NCBI GenBank assembly: GCA_007136525.1
Contig: SLGU01000314.1
Span: 1-10,565, forward strand
Direction: 5' to 3'
DNA length: 10,565 bases
Origin: Desulfobacteraceae bacterium
GTDB taxonomy: Bacteria > Desulfobacterota > Desulfobacteria > Desulfobacterales > Desulfosalsimonadaceae
A program made the position numbers and the translations under genes. Below, piece by piece: positions 1 to 7,408 of the stretch; the stretch's first letter is position 1; every line of letters starts with the position of its first letter. The notes below the pieces were generated by a model that was not told where the DNA came from, made no database searches, and saw only the letters and a program-made list of their open reading frames with translations.

Positions 1-1359
1 ATTGCCGGGCCAGGCATATGATGCCATCAGCCTCAGCGCCCGGGGGGCAAAGCCGGGATGGCGCGGCTGGCACTTTTCCAGAAAATAGCGGGCCAGGGGC
101 ATGATGTCTTCCCGGCAGTCACGGAGTGCGGGGAGTTGCACCGGAATAACCGCCAGCCTGTAGTACAGGTCTTCACGAAACTTTCCCTCTTCCATCATTT
201 TCTGCAGGTTACGGTTTGTGGCGGCCAGGATGCGCGCCTGTACCGGTATCTGCCTGACGCTCCCCACGGGGCGGACCTCCCGTTCCTGGATGGCTCTGAG
301 CAGTTTAACCTGAAGCTCCAGCGGCATGTCCCCGACTTCATCGAGAAAAATTGTGCCCGCGCCGGCCTGTATGAACAGCCCGGTTTTGTCACGATCAGCG
401 CCGGTAAAAGAGCCCTTTTCATGGCCGAAAAGCTCGGATTCGAGAAGCGCCGGCGGCAGGGCCGCACAATTGACTGCTACAAAGGGTTCTTTCTCCCTCC
501 CGGAACGGCGGTGGATAAACCGGGCGATCAATTCCTTGCCGGTCCCGCTTTCGCCTATCAGCAGCACGTTGCTCGGTGTAGGGGCCGCTTTTTCGCTCAG
601 GGCGAGAACATTGGCTATTGCTTCGCTCCTGAAAATAATCCCTGCGTCGGCATCGACTTCGGCATATCCACTGCCCGGTTGATCTGATTCAGCACGCTGC
701 CGCTCCATTTCATTCCAGGCTTCCTGAAGCTGAACCCGCAAACGGGCCACTTCTTCTTCCATACCCATTCCGGTCAGATGACGGCGCCTCTTTTCCCGGT
801 CCAGGTTCCACTCACCTATGGGACGCCCTTCAAAATGGCAGACTGCATTTCCCTGGGCGCGGCAGGATGTTTCCCGGACGAGAACTTCACTCCCTAATAT
901 GGCACTGGCATAGCCGCTTGCAAATCCCGAAAGTATATGGCACACGGGGACGGTGCTCGTGCCGTGAGAACGCAGCCATTGCTCCGATTCCAGGGAGCCA
1001 CGCCATATCCCGTCCAAATGGAGTTCTTTGTTGGGACGATCCATCTTGTGGCGATAGCCATCGGTATAAGCAAGCCCGACGATGGAAATCAGGCGTCCGC
1101 AGGCTTCGAGCCATTCATTGTCCGAATCCCAATCATAGAGACCCGCCATTGCCGTAGCCACGGACATCCCGGCTTCAAATCCGTGTCGTGTCAGCATTTC
1201 CGTTGCCAATTCAGGTCCCAGGAGTTCGAAGAGATCGTTCTGGAGCAGCGAGAGTGAGCGGGCTCCCATGACCATCGTACGCGAGGATGCAAAAAGGGGT
1301 AAATTGCTTCCTTCAGACAAGGAAAACACTTCGCTGGATCGTAAATCCTCTGCGCGCAT
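1..1359 (-). CDS. XylR/DmpR-type sigma-54-dependent activator (3' end outside window)
   Basis: This is the first 453 codons of a cytoplasmic enhancer-binding activator of sigma-54 RNA polymerase. The start is the ATG at 1359, with GGAGA 8 nt upstream. Residues about 25-135 fit the XylR_N effector-binding domain. Residues about 136-190 fit the V4R zinc domain, with C140, E163, C166 and C174 at the spacing of the zinc ligands I recall from the phenol sensor MopR. Residues 195-225 form a charged, probably coiled-coil linker. The AAA+ domain follows: Walker A GESGTGK at 269-275, the sigma-54 contact loop as GSFTGA at 316-321 (Ser for the first Ala of GAFTGA), and Walker B with D340 E341 after TIFL. 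The window ends at WPGN, so the end of the AAA+ domain and the DNA-binding helix-turn-helix are not seen. In this family, binding of an aromatic effector to the sensor domain relieves repression of the ATPase. The gene is divergent from the catabolic cluster, whose sigma-54 promoter it very probably drives. The family is certain; the effector is unknown. Confidence 0.95.
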   Translation of the reverse strand, partial: MRAEDLRSSEVFSLSEGSNLPLFASSRTMVMGARSLSLLQNDLFELLGPELATEMLTRHGFEAGMSVATAMAGLYDWDSDNEWLEACGRLISIVGLAYTDGYRHKMDRPNKELHLDGIWRGSLESEQWLRSHGTSTVPVCHILSGFASGYASAILGSEVLVRETSCRAQGNAVCHFEGRPIGEWNLDREKRRRHLTGMGMEEEVARLRVQLQEAWNEMERQRAESDQPGSGYAEVDADAGIIFRSEAIANVLALSEKAAPTPSNVLLIGESGTGKELIARFIHRRSGREKEPFVAVNCAALPPALLESELFGHEKGSFTGADRDKTGLFIQAGAGTIFLDEVGDMPLELQVKLLRAIQEREVRPVGSVRQIPVQARILAATNRNLQKMMEEGKFREDLYYRLAVIPVQLPALRDCREDIMPLARYFLEKCQPRHPGFAPRALRLMASYAWPGN

Positions 1360-1390
1360 TGCGTTGTCTCCGTGTTAAGGGTGTAATTTT

Positions 1391-1429
1391 TTGTATTGCA
1401 ATTTACAAGCTCTTATTGAAAAATGCAAT
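1391..1429. promoter_or_regulatory. Candidate enhancer (UAS) for the divergent sigma-54 activator
   Basis: This AT-rich stretch in the divergent intergenic region contains several symmetric elements. TTGTA (1391-1395) and TACAA (1404-1408) form a perfect inverted repeat with an 8-nt spacer. That repeat encloses the palindrome ATTGCAAT (1395-1402). TGCAAT at 1424-1429 is the inverted partner of ATTGCA at 1395-1400. The block lies about 75-110 nt upstream of the -24 element, a normal place for a XylR/DmpR-type enhancer. It also sits just upstream of the regulator's own start, so autoregulation is possible. Symmetric AT-rich words arise easily by chance, so the assignment is tentative. Confidence 0.35.
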
Positions 1430-1502
1430 CATTTGTTCTCCTTCCAAAATATCTGTTGTCTATATATTATTGATTTCATATCTGAATATTTCACAGGAGC
1501 CG

Positions 1503-1520
1503 TTGGCATTGTTGTTGCAT
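1503..1520 (+). promoter_or_regulatory. Sigma-54 (-24/-12) promoter of the catabolic operon
   Basis: The sequence TTGGCATTGTTGTTGCAT matches the sigma-54 consensus TGGCAC-N5-TTGCW closely. The invariant GG is at 1505-1506 and the invariant GC at 1517-1518, giving the required 12-nt register. The only departure in the core is T for C after TGGCA. Transcription should start near 1530, which leaves a leader of about 120 nt before the BKACE gene at 1649. The promoter points away from the adjacent sigma-54 activator gene and into the six-gene cluster, the classical arrangement for a XylR-type regulator and its target. Confidence 0.85.
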
Positions 1521-1648
1521 CTTAATTGGACAGATCAGTTCCCCCGCGCTTTCCACCCGTTTCGATAAGACGCATCATCACCCATTAGAACCATGCAATG
1601 TTTGAAGGAATGTGATTTTGACCAGGTGCAACGGAAAGGAGGAGAGGT

Positions 1649-2527
1649 ATGAAGTCTGATTTGGTTTCAAGCGACAAAGTGATCATTACCGCAGCGATAA
1701 CAGGCGGCATCCACGGCAAATGGGCCAATGAGGCCATTCCGGTCACACCGGAGGAGCAGGCCCGGGATTCCCTGGATTGCTACAATGCGGGCGCATCCGT
1801 GCTTCATCTTCATGTCCGGGGGGCGGACGGTCAGAATACGCCCGATATCGGTACGTATAACGAAGCAGTCCGAAGAATCGGGGAAGCGTGCCCGATCATC
1901 CGCCAGATCGGCAACGGCATCGGCGCCAGGGTTGATGAAGCGCTCAACATCATTCAGCCGACCCTTGAGGAGCGTCTGAACCTTCTGACCATCGAACCGA
2001 AACCCGAAATGCACACGATCAATGCCGGGACTTTTGAATTCCGTACGCCCTACGGGGCGGGAACGTTCAACAATCCTCTCGACTTTAACGAGCAATATGC
2101 GGCAAAATGCAAGGAGAAGGGTTTTGGCGTCGAGATCGAGGTCTATGACCTGAGCCATATCGCCAACGCCCTCGAACTCACCGACAAGGGCGTGCTTTCC
2201 CCGCCATTGCACTTCAGCATCGTTTTGGGGATTATGGGAGGCGCACCGGCCAATGCTGACAACCTGATCCGCATGCTTGACGCCCTTCCCGAGGGTTCGA
2301 GCTGGCAGGTCGTTACCATCGGCAAGTATCATGTTCCAACCACGGTTATGGCAATGGCCATGGGGGGAAACGCCCGGACCGGTCTGGAAGATACCATCTA
2401 TTACGGAAAAGGTGAAAAAGCGAAAGGAAACGCACAACTGGTCGAACGGCTGGTCCGACTGGCCCGGGAACTCGGCCGCGAGCCGGCAACAGTCGAGGAA
2501 GCCAAAACCATGCTCGGCCTTCATTAG
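1649..2527 (+). CDS. Beta-keto acid cleavage enzyme (BKACE, DUF849)
   Basis: This 292-residue protein belongs to the family of Kce, the 3-keto-5-aminohexanoate cleavage enzyme. These zinc-dependent TIM-barrel enzymes react a beta-keto acid with acetyl-CoA to give acetoacetate and a new acyl-CoA. The family motif LHLHVR places the zinc-binding histidines at H53 and H55. The third ligand is E247 in the GLEDT motif near the C-terminal end of the barrel. E162 and E164 in the VEIEVYD strand include the usual conserved active-site glutamate. Length is normal. A variant active-site segment, RQIGNGIG (85-92), stands where many members have an STGG-like loop, which suggests a distinct substrate subgroup. 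The start is supported by AAAGGAGGAG at 1635-1644. It is the first gene of the operon. The family includes enzymes for lysine-fermentation intermediates, dehydrocarnitine and other beta-keto acids, so the exact substrate is open. Confidence 0.92.
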   Translation: MKSDLVSSDKVIITAAITGGIHGKWANEAIPVTPEEQARDSLDCYNAGASVLHLHVRGADGQNTPDIGTYNEAVRRIGEACPIIRQIGNGIGARVDEALNIIQPTLEERLNLLTIEPKPEMHTINAGTFEFRTPYGAGTFNNPLDFNEQYAAKCKEKGFGVEIEVYDLSHIANALELTDKGVLSPPLHFSIVLGIMGGAPANADNLIRMLDALPEGSSWQVVTIGKYHVPTTVMAMAMGGNARTGLEDTIYYGKGEKAKGNAQLVERLVRLARELGREPATVEEAKTMLGLH

Positions 2528-2538
2528 GAGGATCAACA

Positions 2539-3903
2539 ATGGGCACCGACACATCTGATGGAAAGCTCATCCCCAGTATCGGCTTCTGGGGTCTGTTAGC
2601 CATGTGCGTGGGGTTGAATATCGGCGGGTCGCTTTTTGCCCTGACTTCGCTTGCTGCCGGATTGAGCGGGCCATCCCTTCCCATCGCCATGATGATTTCC
2701 GCCATGCCGGCCTTGCTCGCCGTACTGCCATACAGCATCCTGACCTCTTCGATGCCGACCACCAGCGCCACCTACCGTTATGCCCAGATGGTCCATCCCA
2801 CGCTGGCGCTCGTGGTCATGCTCAGTTTAGGCATTACCATTCTGATCGGCGCCCAGCCCCTGTTCGGACTGGCTTTCGGCTCCTTTTTCAGGCACATCAC
2901 CCCGGTCAACCCGGTTGCCGTCGGCGTCATCGTGCTGACGATTTTCTATATCATCAACCTGCTGGGGATCAGCCTCACGGCGCGCATTCAGATCATCATG
3001 TTCTGCATCCTCATGGCGGCTCTTGGTCTCTACATCGTGATGGGGATACCCCACATTGAAGCCGCGAACTTCACGCCTCTCTACCCTATGGGGGCAGGGG
3101 GCGTGTTTGCCGCAGCCGGCCTTCTGTTTACCTTCTGCACCGGCGGATACTTCGTTATCGACCTGGGTGGGGAAGTGATCATGGCCCGCCGCATTTTCCC
3201 CAGGGTTCTGCTCCTCTCGATGGTCCTGATTATCGGCCTCTATCTTTTAATCCTGATGATTTCCGTGGGGGTTGTCCCATGGGGGTGGTTGGAAGGCAAA
3301 TCTCTGATCCACGTGGCAGAGCAGTTCATGTCCCCATCCGCCCTGATGTTTTTTATCATCGGTGGCGCCCTGACAGCTTGTGCAACAACAATTAATGTCA
3401 TCTTTTCCGTCGCGTCCCGGGCGACCATGGTGCTGGCCAAGGAAGGGCTTCTTCCCGAGGTCCTGGGACGGGTCCATCCCCGTTTCGGCACGCCCCATTG
3501 GGGGCTTACCGTAGGCTGGCTGATCTGCGTCGCGGCCCTGGTCACTATTCCATCCTTGATGTTTTTCGGTTCGATGCTCAACCTGGGTCTCATTATGGCT
3601 ATCACTGCGGTGGCTGCAGCCGGTTTTGTACTTCCATCCCAATATCCGGCCTTATTCCGGAATTCCCTGATCAATGTGCCGGGGTGGCTTCTTAAGGCCG
3701 CCTGCATCGCCATAATGGTCATTAACCTTTTAATCTTCTTGTTTTTCTGTGCCGCTATCGGCGCGGCCAGTTTCGTCTTTTTCGGAATCGTTCTTTTTTC
3801 ACTGGCCTATGCGTGGCTGCAGCGAAAGAAGATCCGGTCGCTGCGAAACACAATGAAGACAGACCCGGAACAATGGTTTAGAAACCTTCGGGGAGAAAAT
3901 TGA
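2539..3903 (+). CDS. APC-superfamily amino acid/polyamine-type permease
   Basis: This 454-residue, very hydrophobic protein has about 12 predicted membrane segments and a charged C-terminal tail (about 428-454). TM1 (about 14-36) contains the glycine-rich CVGLNIGGSLFAL stretch typical of the unwound substrate-binding helix of APC transporters. The segment around 195-220 (CTGGYFVIDLGGEV followed by ARRIFPR) corresponds to TM6 and the loop after it. SRATMVLAKEGLLPE near residue 296 is the conserved APC cytoplasmic loop. It most likely imports an amino acid, amine or related zwitterion through the inner membrane by cation or proton symport. The ribosome site AGGAGG (2526-2531) overlaps the stop codon of the BKACE gene, and its own stop overlaps the start of the SDR gene, so the three are translationally coupled. 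It is presumably the uptake system for the operon's substrate; the substrate is unknown. Confidence 0.9.
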   Translation: MGTDTSDGKLIPSIGFWGLLAMCVGLNIGGSLFALTSLAAGLSGPSLPIAMMISAMPALLAVLPYSILTSSMPTTSATYRYAQMVHPTLALVVMLSLGITILIGAQPLFGLAFGSFFRHITPVNPVAVGVIVLTIFYIINLLGISLTARIQIIMFCILMAALGLYIVMGIPHIEAANFTPLYPMGAGGVFAAAGLLFTFCTGGYFVIDLGGEVIMARRIFPRVLLLSMVLIIGLYLLILMISVGVVPWGWLEGKSLIHVAEQFMSPSALMFFIIGGALTACATTINVIFSVASRATMVLAKEGLLPEVLGRVHPRFGTPHWGLTVGWLICVAALVTIPSLMFFGSMLNLGLIMAITAVAAAGFVLPSQYPALFRNSLINVPGWLLKAACIAIMVINLLIFLFFCAAIGAASFVFFGIVLFSLAYAWLQRKKIRSLRNTMKTDPEQWFRNLRGEN

Positions 3904-4721
3904 AAAGGAAATCAATGTCTATGGTCGATTTCAAAGATAAGGTGGTCTGGATAACCGGCGCCTCTTCAGGCATCGGCGAAGCCTTGGCGTATGAATGGGG
4001 GCGGGCAAATGCCCGCCTGATTCTTTCTTCAAATGAACCCGATGAACTCGATCGCGTGGTTAAAGCGTGCCGTAAAAAGCAGTATGAAGCCGAAGCCCTG
4101 TTTGTCGATCTTGCCGACTCCGGCCGTATGCCGCAAGTCGTTAAAGAGGCTGTGAAAATATGGGGTCACGTGGATATATTAGTTAACAACGGCGGCATCA
4201 GCCAGCGTTCCATGGCAAAGGATACGGTTCTTGCGGTGGACCGGCTGATCATGGAAATCGATTATTTCGGCCACATTGCACTGACCAAGGCGATTCTGCC
4301 CTACATGGCCGACCGCGGATCCGGTCACATCGTGGTGACCACCAGCGTGGCCGGATTAATGGCTCTACCCCTTCGATCGGCCTATTGCGCCGCCAAACAT
4401 GCGCTGCACGGATTTTTCGAAACATTGAGGGCTGAAGTGTATGACGACGGAATCCGCATAACCCTTGCGGCGCCCTCAGCCGTCAGGACGGATATATCGA
4501 TCAAGGCACTGACTGAAAACGGCGGGCGGTTCAACCGGATGGACAGCCAGATCGACAAGGGGATCACGCCGGCGGCGTGTGCGAGGGCGATTGTCAGGGG
4601 GGTGTCCAAAGGAAAGGCCTTGATCGTTTTGGGAAAGGGACAGGGAAAATGGGGCGTGTATGTAAACCGGTTTTTCCCGGGGTTGTATCGGTTCCTGGTG
4701 CGGCGTGCTGAGGTGTTGTAA
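3900..4721 (+). CDS. Short-chain dehydrogenase/reductase (SDR)
   Basis: This is a classical SDR of 273 residues counted from the TTG at 3900. The Rossmann motif TGASSGIG lies at 19-26, the structural NNGG motif at 96-99, catalytic S149, and the YxxxK pair Y162 and K166. After strand 2 the sequence LSSNEPDEL has neither the usual NAD-type Asp nor a clear NADP-type Arg, so cofactor preference is undecided. Two starts are plausible. TTG 3900 overlaps the permease stop, with GGGGAG 4 nt upstream. ATG 3915 has AAGGA about 5 nt upstream and gives a protein five residues shorter that starts just before the usual SDR N-terminus. The enzyme probably interconverts an alcohol and a ketone. Next to a BKACE enzyme the simplest role is oxidation of a beta-hydroxy acid to the beta-keto acid that BKACE cleaves. 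The family is certain; the substrate is inferred from context. Confidence 0.92.
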   Translation: MKRKSMSMVDFKDKVVWITGASSGIGEALAYEWGRANARLILSSNEPDELDRVVKACRKKQYEAEALFVDLADSGRMPQVVKEAVKIWGHVDILVNNGGISQRSMAKDTVLAVDRLIMEIDYFGHIALTKAILPYMADRGSGHIVVTTSVAGLMALPLRSAYCAAKHALHGFFETLRAEVYDDGIRITLAAPSAVRTDISIKALTENGGRFNRMDSQIDKGITPAACARAIVRGVSKGKALIVLGKGQGKWGVYVNRFFPGLYRFLVRRAEVL

Positions 4722-4748
4722 CAATGAAATCGTAAAAGGAGTTTTCGC

Positions 4749-7370
4749 ATGAACTTTCACCCGTTCGATTCTCATAAAATTCAGACGGGCACACCAACAC
4801 GCTTCGATCATTTAAATGCGTTTCCGGTAAATCAAAGACTTAAAACCATCCGGCAGGAGATCCTCGATTCCGGCTACCACCTCTGTGTTCAGAAAGCTGC
4901 GCTGATAACCGAATACATGAAACGCCATGATCCCCAGCCCAAATGGCTCGGGCCTTTGCGCCGGGGTCACTACGCTTTTTATCGGAATTCAATGAAAAAA
5001 GCGACACAGGGGATACCTCAGCGCACCTGGCAGATTACTGCAAACAATCATCTGAGCCGCTTTTATCAGCGCCGGGGGCAAACCACGTCGTCTGAAACCC
5101 AGATCCTGTTTGCAGAAGCATTCCGGCATACACTCGAAAAGATGCAACTGAAAGTCTATGATCATGAGCTGATTGTCGGTAACCCTTCGTCTCGTCGGGT
5201 GGGGGCGCCCATTCATCCGGAACTGGGCGGGCTGCTGATGCTCCCGGAAATCGACCGCCTGGATACCCGGCCGAACAACCCCATACCCATTAATGACGAT
5301 CAGCGCCGGATGCTGAAGGAGAATATTTTTCCGTTCTGGTTTAACCGGTCCGTGCTGGGACTCGCACCGCTTTTTACAAAAAATCCCCAACTTTTCAGCC
5401 AGACCACCGAAGGCTGTTATTTTATCCTGACTCAGTTTGCCGGCATCTCCCACGTCACACCGGATTATCCCAAGGTCCTGCGGATCGGGTTTAAAGGGAT
5501 CAAAGAAGAGATAAAGCAACATCTGGATCAACTGGACCGGATGCCGGACAGCCGGGGAAATCCGGCGATAGAGAAGCAACGCGCTTTTTACCGGGCAGGC
5601 CTTATTTCAGCGGATGCGGCCATCGCATATGGGAAAAGATGGCGCCGGCATCTGGTTGAACTGGCGGCAGGTGAGCCCAACCCGGAAAGAAAAGAAGAAC
5701 TGGAAGCTTTGGCCGACATGTTTGGCCGGATTCCAGCTGAACCGGCCGTATCCTTTTACGAGGCGGTCCAAAGCCTGTTTATCACCCATGCCATGGTCCA
5801 CGCCGAAAACTTCCAGCACGGCGTTTCCTTCGGGCGGGTGGACCAGTACCTTTACCCCTACTATAGTGCGGACCTGGAAGCCGGGACGATAACGGCGGAG
5901 AAGGCAGTGGAATTTCTGGGGTGTTTTATTGCCAAAGCCGGTGAGCTCATCCCGCTGTTTTTCGACCGGGCCACTGAATTTTTCAGCGGGTTGTCTTCGG
6001 CCTCCGGGCTGACGCTGGGTGGCACCCTGCCGGACGGTTCTAACGGGGTCAATGAACTCTCTTATCTGTTTCTTCATGCCTACGATCAAATCCGGCTCCG
6101 GCAGCCGAACTTTCATGTCCGGGTCCACGGCAATACCCCTGCCGCATTTCTGACTCTGTGCGCCGATGTCCTGAAAAAAGGCGGCGGGCTGCCGGCTTTT
6201 TTCAACGATGACCAGGTTGTCAGGGCTCTTGTAAATACGGGATTCGGAGAAGCGGATGCTGCAAATTATTCCATTGTCGGGTGTGTCGAATGGGGGGTTC
6301 CGGGAAAGAGCTTTCCGGCAGCCGGCGCTATCTTTATCAATCTTCCCATGGCCCTTCATCTTGCCTTGCATAACGGGCAATTCAGGGAAAATGCGTTCGG
6401 CCCGCCAACCGGGGCGGCAAAAGATTTTCAATCGATGGATGAGATCATCGTGGCTTTTAAAACACAGCTTCGCCATATGATTGACATTGCGGTCGAAGGA
6501 AATGAAGCCATTGAAAAAGCCCATGCCCGTTATCGGCCAACCCCTTTTTTATCGATCCTGGTCGAAGGATGTCTGGAGCGCGGCATCGAGGTGAACAACG
6601 GAGGGGCGGTTTACGGTACGGCCGGCTGCCAGGGGGTGGGACTTGCCGATGTAGCCGATTCGCTTTCCGCCATTGATGAACTGATTTTTCGAAAAAAACG
6701 GTTGTCGTTTTCGGAGATGCTCGCTGCAATCGACGACAATTTTAAAGGCCGGGAAGATATCCGGCAGCTTATCGTCAATAGAACGCCCAAGTACGGCATC
6801 AACAGGGTTGAAGCCGACAGGTGGGCCCGCAGGGTTTCCGGGATCTATACCCGGGAGGTGTTCAGACACCAAAGCCACAGAGGCGGCCCCTATCTGGGCG
6901 GATTCTGGTCCATGACCACGCACCAGGGGTTCGGCGCACGCACCCCGGCCCTTCCCAGCGGCCGAAAAGACGGTGAGACCCTGGCAAATGGCATCTCTCC
7001 CATAAACGGGCGGGACAGGCTCGGCCCGACAGCGGCCATGGCATCGGCCGCGGCTATCGATACCGGTTACATCGGTAACGGCTGCGCCCTTAACATGAAA
7101 ATCAACCCGGACCAGATCCAGGGCCCTGAAGGGAGTCACCTCCTAGGCTGCCTGATAATGGGGTACTTTGACATGGGCGGCTGCCAGGTCCAGTTCAACA
7201 TCATTGACCCGGCACTGTTGATCGATGCCCGGAAACATCCGGAAAAATACCGGGATCTTGTGGTCAGGGTTTCCGGTTATTCCGCCTATTTCAATGATCT
7301 CACGGATGCCATGAAGGATGAACTGATTGACAGAACCCTTTATGACAGCCGAACGCTCTGCGGATGCTGA
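4749..7370 (+). CDS. Glycyl radical enzyme of the eliminase/dehydratase type, substrate unknown
   Basis: This 873-residue protein is a full-length pyruvate formate-lyase-like glycyl radical enzyme. The thiyl cysteine is C512 in GCVEWGVPGK, and the radical glycine is G843 in RVSGYSAYF, 30 residues from the C-terminus. The C512-G843 distance of 331 is close to that of choline lyase and glycerol dehydratase and shorter than in hydroxyphenylacetate decarboxylase. E514, two residues after the cysteine, matches the general base of the eliminating members; X-succinate synthases, as I recall them, lack it. The usual Pro after CVE is W515. The His-Asp pair that glycerol dehydratase has 13-14 residues after the cysteine is A525-G526 here, so a simple diol dehydratase is unlikely. 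The protein ends in the unusual tail CGC. The start at 4749 has AAAAGGAG 7 nt upstream. Its activase follows 38 nt later. Likely reaction: radical C-O, C-N or C-S cleavage of a small polar substrate in the cytoplasm. Family certain, reaction not. Confidence 0.95.
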   Translation: MNFHPFDSHKIQTGTPTRFDHLNAFPVNQRLKTIRQEILDSGYHLCVQKAALITEYMKRHDPQPKWLGPLRRGHYAFYRNSMKKATQGIPQRTWQITANNHLSRFYQRRGQTTSSETQILFAEAFRHTLEKMQLKVYDHELIVGNPSSRRVGAPIHPELGGLLMLPEIDRLDTRPNNPIPINDDQRRMLKENIFPFWFNRSVLGLAPLFTKNPQLFSQTTEGCYFILTQFAGISHVTPDYPKVLRIGFKGIKEEIKQHLDQLDRMPDSRGNPAIEKQRAFYRAGLISADAAIAYGKRWRRHLVELAAGEPNPERKEELEALADMFGRIPAEPAVSFYEAVQSLFITHAMVHAENFQHGVSFGRVDQYLYPYYSADLEAGTITAEKAVEFLGCFIAKAGELIPLFFDRATEFFSGLSSASGLTLGGTLPDGSNGVNELSYLFLHAYDQIRLRQPNFHVRVHGNTPAAFLTLCADVLKKGGGLPAFFNDDQVVRALVNTGFGEADAANYSIVGCVEWGVPGKSFPAAGAIFINLPMALHLALHNGQFRENAFGPPTGAAKDFQSMDEIIVAFKTQLRHMIDIAVEGNEAIEKAHARYRPTPFLSILVEGCLERGIEVNNGGAVYGTAGCQGVGLADVADSLSAIDELIFRKKRLSFSEMLAAIDDNFKGREDIRQLIVNRTPKYGINRVEADRWARRVSGIYTREVFRHQSHRGGPYLGGFWSMTTHQGFGARTPALPSGRKDGETLANGISPINGRDRLGPTAAMASAAAIDTGYIGNGCALNMKINPDQIQGPEGSHLLGCLIMGYFDMGGCQVQFNIIDPALLIDARKHPEKYRDLVVRVSGYSAYFNDLTDAMKDELIDRTLYDSRTLCGC

Positions 7371-7408
7371 GTATGAAGCAGTGGTAAGGCCATGAAAGGA
7401 CGCAGCCA

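Noticed and set aside
58..687. Long plus-strand open frame of 209 codons at the left end
   Set aside because: The opposite strand encodes an unmistakable AAA+ sigma-54 activator domain through the same bases, and the plus-strand product resembles nothing known.
1287..1568. Plus-strand open frame of 93 codons across the intergenic region
   Set aside because: It starts inside the regulator gene, runs through the sigma-54 promoter, has no convincing ribosome site and has an unremarkable product.
1667..2554. Minus-strand open frame of 295 codons opposite the BKACE gene
   Set aside because: It is the antisense shadow of a clear enzyme with conserved zinc motifs; the minus-strand product shows no family features.
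5607..6524. Minus-strand open frame of 305 codons opposite the glycyl radical enzyme
   Set aside because: The plus strand carries the catalytic cysteine region and continuous family similarity here; the antisense frame has no recognisable domain.
4749..7370. Assignment of the glycyl radical enzyme to hydroxyphenylacetate decarboxylase or benzylsuccinate synthase
   Set aside because: There is no small accessory subunit gene, the cysteine-glycine distance is shorter than in the decarboxylase, and E514 is not expected in succinate-adding enzymes.
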